Positions 42,638-50,817 of a stretch of DNA of 64,000 bases are shown here, piece after piece. The stretch is taken from NCBI GenBank assembly GCA_963663665.2, contig CAXXKP010000001.1, positions 1,116,001 through 1,180,000 of the forward strand, given 5' to 3'. The DNA comes from SABI01 sp963663665. Its GTDB lineage: Bacteria > Spirochaetota > Spirochaetia > Sphaerochaetales > Sphaerochaetaceae. Below the pieces are notes generated by a model. It saw nothing but the letters and a program-made list of their open reading frames with translations, ran no database searches and was not told where the DNA came from. Position 1 is the stretch's first letter. Each line of letters begins with the position of its first letter. Position numbers and translations under genes: made by a program.

Positions 42638-44890
42638 TTGTCTTTAATTGATACATATTTAGCTCAGCTTAATGATAAACAGAAAGAAGCAGTCTTAGAG
42701 AATAATTCTCCTTTATTGGTTTTGGCGGGGGCCGGGTCTGGGAAAACTCGAGTAATTACGACCAAGATTGCTTATGCAATAGAGAGGCTCTTTATTGCTC
42801 CTCATGAAATCTTGGCCGTAACATTTACCAACAAAGCGGCCAGAGAGATGAGAGAAAGGGTAACAACTATGGTTCCTGATGTTGATGTCTCTACCATGCA
42901 TATTAGAACATTCCATTCGTTTGGTGCATGGCTATTGAGAGTCTATGGAAAACATATAAACCTCTCGAATAATTTCTCCATTTATGATGATGAAGATTCT
43001 CTTTCTTTATTAAGTGGCATATTTCGTCAGAGTAAGAAAGCTGAACTGAAACCTGTTGCAAAATCAATCAGTTTAGCAAAGGATATGATGCTCACACCCG
43101 AAAGCAAAGATTTAGAACTTGTTCGTCGTGGTGTAGATTTCTCAAAGCAGTTTGCTTCCTATGAGAAGAGACTAAGAGAGGTTGGAAATGTCGACTTTGC
43201 AGATCTCATTAGCCGATCTATTGAACTACTCAATCCAAATCTTCCAGTTGCATCAATATTACATAATAGATTTAAGATGATACTTGTAGATGAGTATCAG
43301 GACTCAAATATTGCACAATTTCAGCTTCTTAAGGCTTTAGTGGGGCCAAGTACTTTTATTTGTGTTGTAGGAGATGATGATCAGAGTATCTATCGATTTA
43401 GAGGAGCGAATGTTGAGCATATTCTCACGTTCCCAGATGTCTATCCTGGTACTAAAATTGTCAAATTAGAGCAAAATTATCGCTCAACAGGAGAGATCCT
43501 TAAAGTTGCAACTTCTGTTATTTCTCATAATAGAGGTCGGCATGAAAAAGTTTTATGGACTGAGAATAAAGGTGGAGCCAAGCCAACCCTTCTCTATATT
43601 GAAGATGAGAAATCTGAGGCATTGAGGATAGCTAAAGAAGTACAGAAAAAGAAAGACTACAATTCTACAGCAGTAATTTATAGAACCAATGCACAATCTC
43701 TGCCTTTTGAGACTCTATTCCAAAGAGAGAAAATCCCATACAAAGTGATTGGAGCACTCAGGTTTTATGATAGAGAAGAGGTAAAAGATGCACTTGCTCT
43801 TATATACGTTCTTCTCAATAGGTTTGATGAAGTTCACTTTAAGAGGATGATAAACAAACCCTCAAGATCTTTAGGTGAGGTCTCTGTAGAAAAGATTCTT
43901 TCTTTTGCTAATCAAGAAAATATTGACCTCATTGAAGCAACTCGTAGAGCTGTAAATGAGAATATACTTGGTGGGAAAGCAGCTACAGGAGCTTTAGAGT
44001 TTGCTCTCCTATTTGACGATGCACTACAATTACGTGATAAAGGAAACGCTCGTATAGTTGAATATTTGATAAGAGAATCAGGATTGCTCTCTTACTATCA
44101 TAATCAAGATGAGAAAAATGAAACTGAGAAAGTTGACAACCTTGGACGTCTTATAAGTGCTGTAAGTGATTATGCCTCTGGAGAAGAGGGGCTCCTTCAA
44201 TTTCTAGAATCTCTTACTCTTGATGCGACTACGTTAGGAAATGAAGATCCTTCTAAACAAGAGGGCGTTTCTCTTATTACAATGCATAATACAAAAGGAC
44301 TTGAATTTGACAGAGTTTTTGTTACTGGACTTGAAGAGAATCTTTTCCCTAGTGCTTCTTGTGAAAGCGATGAAGATTATGAAGAGGAGAGACGACTTTT
44401 TTATGTAGCTGTTACTCGAGCGAGAAAAGAGCTCTTTATTACAAGTTGTACAAGGCGTATGGTTTTTGGACGAACTAATTACCAACTTCCTTCTCGTTAT
44501 CTCAAAGAGATTCCAAAAGATCTCTTAAAAATAGAAGGGAGAGGTTTTAATGACCCTTCTCTTTCTTCTCATCCTCTTGATAGAGGTTATCATGGTTTTG
44601 GAGCACTCGAAAATAAGCGAATAAAGCATAATGCCAATATTTTTACATCCCAAGGTAAAGGGAATCTTCTGAACACCGTAACGAAGTTTGTGAATGAGCG
44701 ACAAACCGAAAGGGAAAAGGAAATTGTCATATATACAGTAGGTATGAAAGTGTACCATGAACAATACGGAGAAGGCTTTATTCAAAAAATCACGAATATG
44801 AGAAATAAAGAGATGGTGAGTGTTATCTTTAATAGTGGAAAAGAGGCAATCTTTTTCTCCTCATCTCAAGTTCTTGAGGTTATTACGTAA
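42638..44890 (+). CDS. pcrA: ATP-dependent DNA helicase PcrA/UvrD
   Basis: The 750-residue superfamily 1 helicase starts with TTG (MSLIDTYLAQLNDKQKEAVL) behind GGGGGAG; no ATG fits. Motifs: VLAGAGSGKTRVITTKIAYA, FTNKAAREMRERV, ILVDEYQDSNIAQF, GDDDQSIYRFRGANVEHI, LITMHNTKGLEFDRVFVTG and YVAVTRARKELFI. The C-terminal YHEQYGEGFIQKI is the Tudor-like tail of PcrA. It unwinds DNA in repair and replication restart. Cotranscribed with rimO. Confidence 0.94.
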   Translation: MSLIDTYLAQLNDKQKEAVLENNSPLLVLAGAGSGKTRVITTKIAYAIERLFIAPHEILAVTFTNKAAREMRERVTTMVPDVDVSTMHIRTFHSFGAWLLRVYGKHINLSNNFSIYDDEDSLSLLSGIFRQSKKAELKPVAKSISLAKDMMLTPESKDLELVRRGVDFSKQFASYEKRLREVGNVDFADLISRSIELLNPNLPVASILHNRFKMILVDEYQDSNIAQFQLLKALVGPSTFICVVGDDDQSIYRFRGANVEHILTFPDVYPGTKIVKLEQNYRSTGEILKVATSVISHNRGRHEKVLWTENKGGAKPTLLYIEDEKSEALRIAKEVQKKKDYNSTAVIYRTNAQSLPFETLFQREKIPYKVIGALRFYDREEVKDALALIYVLLNRFDEVHFKRMINKPSRSLGEVSVEKILSFANQENIDLIEATRRAVNENILGGKAATGALEFALLFDDALQLRDKGNARIVEYLIRESGLLSYYHNQDEKNETEKVDNLGRLISAVSDYASGEEGLLQFLESLTLDATTLGNEDPSKQEGVSLITMHNTKGLEFDRVFVTGLEENLFPSASCESDEDYEEERRLFYVAVTRARKELFITSCTRRMVFGRTNYQLPSRYLKEIPKDLLKIEGRGFNDPSLSSHPLDRGYHGFGALENKRIKHNANIFTSQGKGNLLNTVTKFVNERQTEREKEIVIYTVGMKVYHEQYGEGFIQKITNMRNKEMVSVIFNSGKEAIFFSSSQVLEVIT

Positions 44891-45241
44891 TGAACCTTTT
44901 TAGAAATCATATTTGTAATATGATAATAGAGAGTAAAAGACTAGACAAAGAGGTGCAACATATAATATTATCTTGCCTGTACGTCTTTTTGTCGTGCTAT
45001 CTATTTGATTGGAATAGATATAGAATGAATATGTTTGGGTTCTTCATTGAATCTATAGATAGAGTATCTGTGTAAGTAAGTGGTGAGAGTTGTACCGAAC
45101 CTTCATCCCAAGCCTTCCTTTCCCAGGGACTGTACTTGCTTATAAGAGAAATTCTCTATTGATAGATGAAATAAAGATCATATATGCAACATAAAAAGTA
45201 AATTAATTTGCACACAGTTGTGTGCACATAGGGTTATGTAG
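44891..45241 (+). promoter_or_regulatory. Intergenic leader of rplM with RNA structure candidates
   Basis: No convincing gene lies here; a 61-codon frame touching the pcrA stop has no coding character. A 10-bp stem (45072-45081 with 45134-45143, two G-U pairs) closes a pyrimidine-rich 52-base domain. AGAG/CTCT pairs at 45145-45157. TGCACACAGTTGTGTGCA at 45209-45226 is an inverted repeat just ahead of the rplM ribosome site. Together they look like an autoregulatory L13 leader, which is known in other bacteria; here it is inference. Confidence 0.4.
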
Positions 45242-45670
45242 ATGAAAACAATTTTTGTAAAACCAGCTTTGATTGAGAAGAAATGGTATCTCATCGATGC
45301 TAAAGGAAAGGAACTGGGACGAGTTGCAGTTAAAGCAGCACGGATTCTTCGTGGAAAAAACAAACCAGAATATGCTCCTCACCAAGATATGGGTGATTTT
45401 GTCATTATTATTAATGCAGCTGAGGCTAATTTGACTGGAAATAAGTTTAACGACAAGAAATACTATCGTCACTCAAATTATCCAGGTGGACTCACAACTG
45501 AGACATACTCTCACATGATAGCAAGAAAGCCTACCTTTCCAATGGAACATGCAGTAAAAGGAATGCTTCCTAAGGGAGCTCTTGGTAACAAGCTTTTCAC
45601 TAACATGAAAGTATATGCGGGTGAAGATCATCCACATGCAGCACAACAACCAATTCAGGTTGAACTCTAA
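45242..45670 (+). CDS. rplM: 50S ribosomal protein L13
   Basis: The 142-residue protein matches L13 throughout: KKWYLIDAKGKELGRVAVKA, GDFVIIINAAEANLTGNKF, YYRHSNYPGGLTTETYSHMI and VKGMLPKGALGN with KVYAGEDHPHAAQQP. Normal length. It is the first gene of the conserved rplM-rpsI pair; rpsI begins 15 bases later. Confidence 0.98.
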   Translation: MKTIFVKPALIEKKWYLIDAKGKELGRVAVKAARILRGKNKPEYAPHQDMGDFVIIINAAEANLTGNKFNDKKYYRHSNYPGGLTTETYSHMIARKPTFPMEHAVKGMLPKGALGNKLFTNMKVYAGEDHPHAAQQPIQVEL

Positions 45671-45685
45671 GGCGGGAGCGATAAC

Positions 45686-46102
45686 GTGGCTAAAAAGAAA
45701 ATCGAGAAACAAAATGTAAACCTTGGACTCGGCACTGGTCGTCGTAAGACTGCTGTCGCAAGAGTCTTTTTAAGAGAAGGTGAAGGAAATATTGTCATCA
45801 ACGGAAGAAAAGTTGAGGATTATTTTGGGAATCCATTGAATGTCTATATGGTAAAACAACCATTAGAGCTTACTAGTACAACAACTAAATTTGATATTAT
45901 TATCAACGTTGTTGGTGGCGGTCCTACAGGTCAAGCTGGGGCATGCAGACATGGAATTTCTAGAGCTTTAGTTGAGCACGATGAAGCTCATAGACCAGCA
46001 TTACATACCGCTGGATTTATGACTCGAGACTCAAGAATGGTTGAAAGAAAGAAATTTGGTCAACCAGGAGCCAGAAAAAAGTTCCAATTCTCAAAACGTT
46101 AA
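45686..46102 (+). CDS. rpsI: 30S ribosomal protein S9
   Basis: The 138-residue protein starts at GTG behind GGCGGGAG. It has the S9 core GTGRRKTAVARVFLREGEG, GGGPTGQAGACRHGISRALV and the C-terminal tail RKKFGQPGARKKFQFSKR, whose last Lys-Arg reaches the ribosomal P site. Cotranscribed with rplM. Confidence 0.98.
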   Translation: MAKKKIEKQNVNLGLGTGRRKTAVARVFLREGEGNIVINGRKVEDYFGNPLNVYMVKQPLELTSTTTKFDIIINVVGGGPTGQAGACRHGISRALVEHDEAHRPALHTAGFMTRDSRMVERKKFGQPGARKKFQFSKR

Positions 46103-46108
46103 ACAATT

Positions 46109-46723
46109 ATGGCTTACGCCACTATTATACGAGGAGACACTCGCCAGAGCTACATAGCTTTGGCGCTAGATGGCTCCTCTTTTTTTATCCCAATATCGTT
46201 ACTAAAAAATTTCTCTCTTAAAGAACACCAACAGTTGAGTGAGACTGATTTTTTGGCATTAAAAGAAAAAGTTCTCTATAAAATTACTTACGATAAAGCA
46301 ATATCTCTCATTGCAAGAAGAGATCATGGCAAAAAAGAGCTTATGATGAAACTTATTCAAAAGGGTCTTGATAAAGAGATGTCCCGGAAGGTGACAGATG
46401 TGTTGGTAGAGAAGAATCTTATTGATGATGTAAAATTCGCCTATCAATATATTATAAGTAGGCAAAGAAAGAACCCCGAGGGAGTTTCAGTATTGAAAAT
46501 GAGGCTCAAAGAGAAAATGATAAGTTCTGTCGATATTGAAAGAGCTTTATCTCAATGGCTTGAAGATGACGGATCAAAAGCATCAATACTTATTGCAATC
46601 AAGAAGTTACAAAGAAAGAATCTTTCATCAGAAAAACTTTTATTATCAATGATGAAAAAAGGATTTAGTAAGAAAGATATTCTTGAAGCTCTCAATTCTC
46701 TTGAAAATACTGATGCAGAATAA
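46109..46723 (+). CDS. recX: Regulatory protein RecX
   Basis: The 204-residue helical protein shows the three-helix repeats of RecX: SLIARRDHGKKELMMKLIQK, VLVEKNLIDDVKFAYQYI and LKMRLKEKMISSVDIERALS. RecX inhibits or modulates RecA filaments. It begins six bases after rpsI without a separate ribosome site, so it is probably coupled to the ribosomal operon, an unusual setting since recX often follows recA. Confidence 0.9.
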   Translation: MAYATIIRGDTRQSYIALALDGSSFFIPISLLKNFSLKEHQQLSETDFLALKEKVLYKITYDKAISLIARRDHGKKELMMKLIQKGLDKEMSRKVTDVLVEKNLIDDVKFAYQYIISRQRKNPEGVSVLKMRLKEKMISSVDIERALSQWLEDDGSKASILIAIKKLQRKNLSSEKLLLSMMKKGFSKKDILEALNSLENTDAE

Positions 46724-46758
46724 TTAAGAGCCCTAACTAACAAAAACTAATTTTCTGA

Positions 46759-46783
46759 TAAAAAAAGCTCCCCAAAGGGAGCT
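46759..46783 (-). terminator. Terminator of eno
   Basis: AGCTCCC, CAAA, GGGAGCT with seven T on the minus strand after the stem. It stands 24 bases after the eno stop, between the converging recX and eno genes. Confidence 0.88.
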
Positions 46784-46806
46784 AGTTAATTGAATTTTGA
46801 GAAACC

Positions 46807-48105
46807 TTAGTCGAGGACTTTGAAAGCCTTTCTTCCTGCATATTGTGCAGTATCGCCTAAGTAATCTTCAATTCTCATTAATTGGTTATATTTTGACAAT
46901 CTGTCAGATCTGCTCATTGAACCGGTTTTGATTTGTCCAGTTTGAAGAGCTACTACGAGATCCGCGATGAAGTTATCTTCTGTTTCGCCTGATCTGTGAG
47001 AAACTACTGCTGTGTATCCTGCTTTGTGAGCCATTTCAATAGCTTCAAAAGTTTCAGTAAGGGTTCCAATTTGGTTTACCTTAATGAGGATTGAGTTTGC
47101 TGTCTTAGTTTTAATTCCTCTTTCAAGACGTTTGGTGTTAGTTACGAACAAGTCATCTCCAACGAGCTGTACTTTATCACCAATTGAATCGGTGAGGAGT
47201 TTCCACCCTTCCCAGTCATCTTCAGCCATACCATCTTCAATGCTGATGATAGGGTATTTAGCAGCCCATCCGGTCCACAAATCAACCATCTGTTGGCTAG
47301 TAAGTTTTTCACCAGTTGTCCACTTGAGAGTATATAACTTAGTTTTTTCGTCATAGAGTTCACTTGCTGCTGGGTCAAGAGCAATCATGAAGTCTCCATC
47401 TTTTCCAGTAGTATATCCTGCATTTTTGATAGCTTCCATGATAACTTCAAGTGCTTCTTCGTTTGATTGTAAATCTGGTGCAAATCCACCTTCATCACCT
47501 ACACTTGTGTTGTATCCACGACCTTTTAGAACACTCTTTAAGTTGTGGAATACTTCCGCTGTCATTCTTAAAGCTTCTCTAAGAGTAGGTGCACCAATTG
47601 GCATTACCATGAATTCTTGGAAGTCAACCTTATTGTCTGAGTGAGCTCCACCATTAAGGATATTAGCCATAGGAACTGGAAGGACACATGAGTGGTATGC
47701 ACCGAGATATTTGAAAAGGGGAACACCGAGATAGTCAGCAGCTGCTCGAGCTACTGCCATAGATACACCTAAGATTGCGTTTGCTCCTAATTTACTCTTG
47801 TTTTCTGTTCCATCTAGTGCGAGCATTGCTTGGTCAACTGCGACTTGATCAAGGGCATCAAGGCCTTCGATTTCTGGAGCAATGAGGGTGTTTACGTTGT
47901 CAACGGCCTTAAGAACTCCTTTGCCTAGATATCTTTTTTTATCGCCATCACGAAGTTCTACTGCTTCGTGTACGCCAGTTGATGCACCTGATGGTACTGC
48001 GGCTCGTCCCATAGAACCATCTTCTAAAATTACATCAACTTCTACTGTAGGATTCCCTCGGGAATCGAGAATCTCTCTTGCTTCAACAAATTCAATGATA
48101 CTCAT
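46807..48105 (-). CDS. eno: Enolase
   Basis: The 432-residue enzyme interconverts 2-phosphoglycerate and phosphoenolpyruvate. Motifs: REILDSRGNPTVEVDVILED, SGASTGVHEAVELRD, metal ligands in MIALDPAASELYD, PIISIEDGMAEDDWEGW and QLVGDDLFVTN, the catalytic Lys in ILIKVNQIGTLTE, and VVSHRSGETEDNFIADL. GAGGAG precedes the ATG. It is monocistronic with its own promoter and terminator. Confidence 0.98.
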   Translation of the reverse strand: MSIIEFVEAREILDSRGNPTVEVDVILEDGSMGRAAVPSGASTGVHEAVELRDGDKKRYLGKGVLKAVDNVNTLIAPEIEGLDALDQVAVDQAMLALDGTENKSKLGANAILGVSMAVARAAADYLGVPLFKYLGAYHSCVLPVPMANILNGGAHSDNKVDFQEFMVMPIGAPTLREALRMTAEVFHNLKSVLKGRGYNTSVGDEGGFAPDLQSNEEALEVIMEAIKNAGYTTGKDGDFMIALDPAASELYDEKTKLYTLKWTTGEKLTSQQMVDLWTGWAAKYPIISIEDGMAEDDWEGWKLLTDSIGDKVQLVGDDLFVTNTKRLERGIKTKTANSILIKVNQIGTLTETFEAIEMAHKAGYTAVVSHRSGETEDNFIADLVVALQTGQIKTGSMSRSDRLSKYNQLMRIEDYLGDTAQYAGRKAFKVLD

Positions 48106-48136
48106 GAATATTTTCTCCTCATAACTTTATGATGAA

Positions 48137-48165
48137 AATATGGTAGTTTTTTTTGCAAGTGTCAA
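48137..48165 (-). promoter_or_regulatory. Promoter of eno
   Basis: On the minus strand TTGACA (48160-48165), 17 bp, CATATT (48137-48142). A perfect -35 box fits strong glycolytic expression. Confidence 0.55.
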
Positions 48166-48196
48166 GCTTCCTAGGAATATCTAGCTTATTATCCTC

Positions 48197-48224
48197 TTGC
48201 AAATTAGTCGTATATTGATACACT
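48197..48224 (+). promoter_or_regulatory. Promoter of the UPF0158-GNAT gene, leaderless start
   Basis: TTGCAA (48197-48202), 16 bp, TACACT (48219-48224). The ATG at 48233 follows after eight bases, with no ribosome site. Confidence 0.55.
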
Positions 48225-48232
48225 AATCAAAT

Positions 48233-49180
48233 ATGAAAGATGATTCTCACAATAAATACACGAAGTTGCCCCCTTTGACCGATGAATTCTTATTCCAAAT
48301 TATTTTCTGTATGGAAGATCAAGCGAATGAATATTACATAGATTTAAAACAGCAAAATATTTGCGAGAGTGTTTTTATTGAACAAAGGATAGAATCAGAT
48401 CCTGATCGGTTTATCAGCATCCCTGAATGGCTCCCTTCTGATGGGTTTCACACAATGGAGAAATTTATCTCTACCCTAAGGAATCCCATATATAGGGAAA
48501 GGCTTAAAAATGTCTTACTATTAGGGAAAGGTGTTTTTCGGCAGTTTAAAGATGTTCTTCATGAACAACCCTCGATCGAAAGGCTATGGTACTATTTTAA
48601 AGACAAAGAAATGAGAAACAAAATCTATGAGTGGTATGATTTACATGATACTGCATTTTCACTTGCATCTCTAAAAGATCAAGGTCCAGATGATGACACT
48701 CTTGATGTGATAAAAGAAGACTTTACGATAAGTGAAGATCTTACTACTCATAAAGATGTTTTTGAACAGTTTAGAAAAGAGTGTTTACAAACTTACAATG
48801 ATAGACAAAATCCGTATTCGTTCTCAATTTATCAAGATGTAGAGAAAGCTTGGAAGATGAAAGAGAATTATTTTGCTCTATTTGCTCTTACTACAAACGA
48901 GGATGTAGTTGCTACACTCTTTTATCATCTTGATCCACTAGCAAGAGTTGTAGAGATAAAAGCATACTATATAATAGAGGAATATAGAGGAATTGGATTG
49001 TTTCATCTTCTTTTTGACTCCTTGTGTGTAAAGATGAAAGCAAAAGGAGTTGATGACCTTATTTTGGACTTTTATGAGGGTTCACTTCAAATTGAGTCGA
49101 TGTTTAAGGAAATAACTACGAAAAATATAAAAAAAAGTGTATATTTATCAATTTCTTCATGGATAGATTCAATAAAATGA
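48233..49180 (+). CDS. UPF0158 domain fused to GNAT acetyltransferase
   Basis: The 315-residue protein joins two parts. Residues 1-150 resemble the UPF0158 family: FISIPEWLPSDGFHTMEKFI, LLLGKGVFRQFKDVLHEQPS and RLWYYFKDKEMRNKIYEW. Residues 175-315 look like a GNAT fold: FALFALTTNEDVVATLFYHL, EIKAYYIIEEYRGIGLFHLL (acetyl-CoA loop R-G-I-G) and DLILDFYEGS. UPF0158 function is unknown, so the fused enzyme may modify a small molecule or protein bound by that domain (inference). It is divergent from eno and monocistronic. Confidence 0.75.
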   Translation: MKDDSHNKYTKLPPLTDEFLFQIIFCMEDQANEYYIDLKQQNICESVFIEQRIESDPDRFISIPEWLPSDGFHTMEKFISTLRNPIYRERLKNVLLLGKGVFRQFKDVLHEQPSIERLWYYFKDKEMRNKIYEWYDLHDTAFSLASLKDQGPDDDTLDVIKEDFTISEDLTTHKDVFEQFRKECLQTYNDRQNPYSFSIYQDVEKAWKMKENYFALFALTTNEDVVATLFYHLDPLARVVEIKAYYIIEEYRGIGLFHLLFDSLCVKMKAKGVDDLILDFYEGSLQIESMFKEITTKNIKKSVYLSISSWIDSIK

Positions 49181-49324
49181 TTTATACTGCTTAAGAAACG
49201 AAAGACGAAAAGGATTGTAATACCTTTCTGATATAAGTTTGTTATAGTTATTATTAAAGAAAATGCAATAAGTTTAAAAAAATGTGTAATAACATGTAAC
49301 TAATTAGAGTTTGATTAATTTAAC

Positions 49325-49353
49325 TTGACAGGTATATGGGCGGTTGTTATAAT
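49325..49353 (+). promoter_or_regulatory. Consensus sigma-70 promoter
   Basis: TTGACA, 17 bp, TATAAT: a perfect consensus. It drives the envelope protein gene at 49424 with a leader of about 64 bases containing a small hairpin (49383-49400) and ending in GGAGG. Confidence 0.88.
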
Positions 49354-49423
49354 CCGTTTTGTATAACGAGAAAAGGGAAAAAGCGGGTCTTTGTACCTGC
49401 CCCGAATATTTTTTGGAGGAAGT

Positions 49424-50683
49424 ATGAAGAAAATTTCTACTGTACTTTTAGTTTTAGTACTCGTGGGCAGTGTGGCTTTTGCCGGATTCACGGGTAATGC
49501 CGAAGTAACATTTGTTGGTGATTTAGATGTAGGCAACTATGGATTTGCAAATGCTGTTGAATTAACCAGTGACATTGTTATCTCTGAAACACTTGCTTCT
49601 GTAGCAGGCGAAGGTGATATTAAAGCAGAAATCGCTGCTGAACTCACATTTGGTTTTGATATGGAAGATGTTGCTAATGAAACAGATGCTTCAGCAAATC
49701 TTACTGGTAATATTGAAATTACTTCAGCAAAGATTGTTGGTGATGGCTGGTCTGTAGGTATTTTAGGAACAGCTGGTGCTCCTAACTTTGCTGTTTCAGC
49801 AATTGATACAGAAGCAGACGGTGCTGGCGATGATGCAGCTGACCCATTAGATCTTAAACCTTCTAACTATGTTGGTGCAAATGCTGGTATCACAGTCGGT
49901 CTTGGTGGATATGAATTTGGTTTAAGCATTGATAGCACATTAAACGCTCTTGATGGTTCAATCTACAATGTCTTCGGTTCAGTGACTACTCCAGAATATG
50001 CTCTTGGTGATGGCCTAACAGCTACATTCGGTGCTGCTGCATTATTAGCTGACACTGGTAGTTCTGCTTCAGGATCAGCAAAAGTTGCTTATGCTTCTGA
50101 TGCTCTCTCACTCACAGTTGCTTCTGATATGATTTATGATAACGCAAGTTTGATGGCTGAAGTTGCAGTTGCTGCGACTTATGATGCTGTTGCTTTTGAC
50201 TTGTATTATGCAACCGATGATGATGCTGCTACTTTTGACTCTGATGATGAAAGTGCAACAACCTATGCTCCACAAGCATCTGGATACACAGCTTATGCAG
50301 CTACAACAAACATCCTTTCAGCTAAAGTCGCAACAACCGTTGCTGATGTTGCTTTAAGTGTAACTGGTAAAGACTTAGTGAATAGCCAAGCTCTTTCTGC
50401 TGACGTTTCTTATCCTGTAACTGCAGAAGCTACAGTTGGATTAAACGGTGGTTATACAGTTGGTGATAGTTCATGGAGCGTTGGTGGAACAGTTTCTTAT
50501 GCTTTAACTGATGCTACAGTTGCTGCTGATGTAACATACGCAAGTGCTGGTACTCTTGAAGTGAACGCTTCTGTTGAATCAACAACCTTGGTTTCTGGTG
50601 CTACTCTTTCTCTCGCTTATGAGAATGCAGACATCTTAGCTAACAAAGGCGCAATCACTGCTACAGCTACTATCGCTTTCTAA
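49424..50683 (+). CDS. Abundant outer-membrane-type beta-barrel protein (putative)
   Basis: The start at 49424 (MKKISTVLLVLVLVGSVAFA) follows a strong GGAGG; 419 residues. A classic signal peptide with AFA cleavage is followed by Ala/Thr/Asp-rich sequence with alternating polar and nonpolar residues, as in membrane strands (for example VGLNGGYTVGDSSWSVGGTV, TVAADVTYASAGTLEVNASV). The chain ends in Phe (TATATIAF), as most outer-membrane barrels do. There are no Cys residues. The perfect promoter and GC-poor but uniform codons suggest very high expression, perhaps the main porin or surface protein. I do not recognise a named family. Confidence 0.7.
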   Translation: MKKISTVLLVLVLVGSVAFAGFTGNAEVTFVGDLDVGNYGFANAVELTSDIVISETLASVAGEGDIKAEIAAELTFGFDMEDVANETDASANLTGNIEITSAKIVGDGWSVGILGTAGAPNFAVSAIDTEADGAGDDAADPLDLKPSNYVGANAGITVGLGGYEFGLSIDSTLNALDGSIYNVFGSVTTPEYALGDGLTATFGAAALLADTGSSASGSAKVAYASDALSLTVASDMIYDNASLMAEVAVAATYDAVAFDLYYATDDDAATFDSDDESATTYAPQASGYTAYAATTNILSAKVATTVADVALSVTGKDLVNSQALSADVSYPVTAEATVGLNGGYTVGDSSWSVGGTVSYALTDATVAADVTYASAGTLEVNASVESTTLVSGATLSLAYENADILANKGAITATATIAF

Positions 50684-50706
50684 GAGAATCCTAAATATTA
50701 GAATTC

Positions 50707-50732
50707 AAAGGTCACCTTCGGGTGGCCTTTTT
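50707..50732 (+). terminator. Terminator of the envelope protein gene
   Basis: AAAGGTCACC, TTCG, GGTGGCCTTT (one G-U) followed by T residues. The UUCG tetraloop makes it very stable. Confidence 0.88.
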
Positions 50733-50759
50733 ACTGTCTTCGTGATTAGATTAATTATT

Positions 50760-50792
50760 ACAAAAAGGAAGGAGGCAAAAGCCTCCTTCCTT
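50760..50792 (-). terminator. Terminator of the rlmKL gene
   Basis: AAGGAAGGAGGC, AAAA, GCCTCCTTCCTT is a perfect 12-bp stem; on the minus strand TTTTTG follows. It lies 26 bases past the rlmKL stop, back to back with the preceding terminator. Confidence 0.88.
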
Positions 50793-50817
50793 GGTGTAAT
50801 GTTCTTTTATAATAGAT

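Noticed and set aside
44890..45075. 61-codon frame overlapping the pcrA stop as TAATG
   Set aside because: No coding character; overlaps the probable rplM leader.
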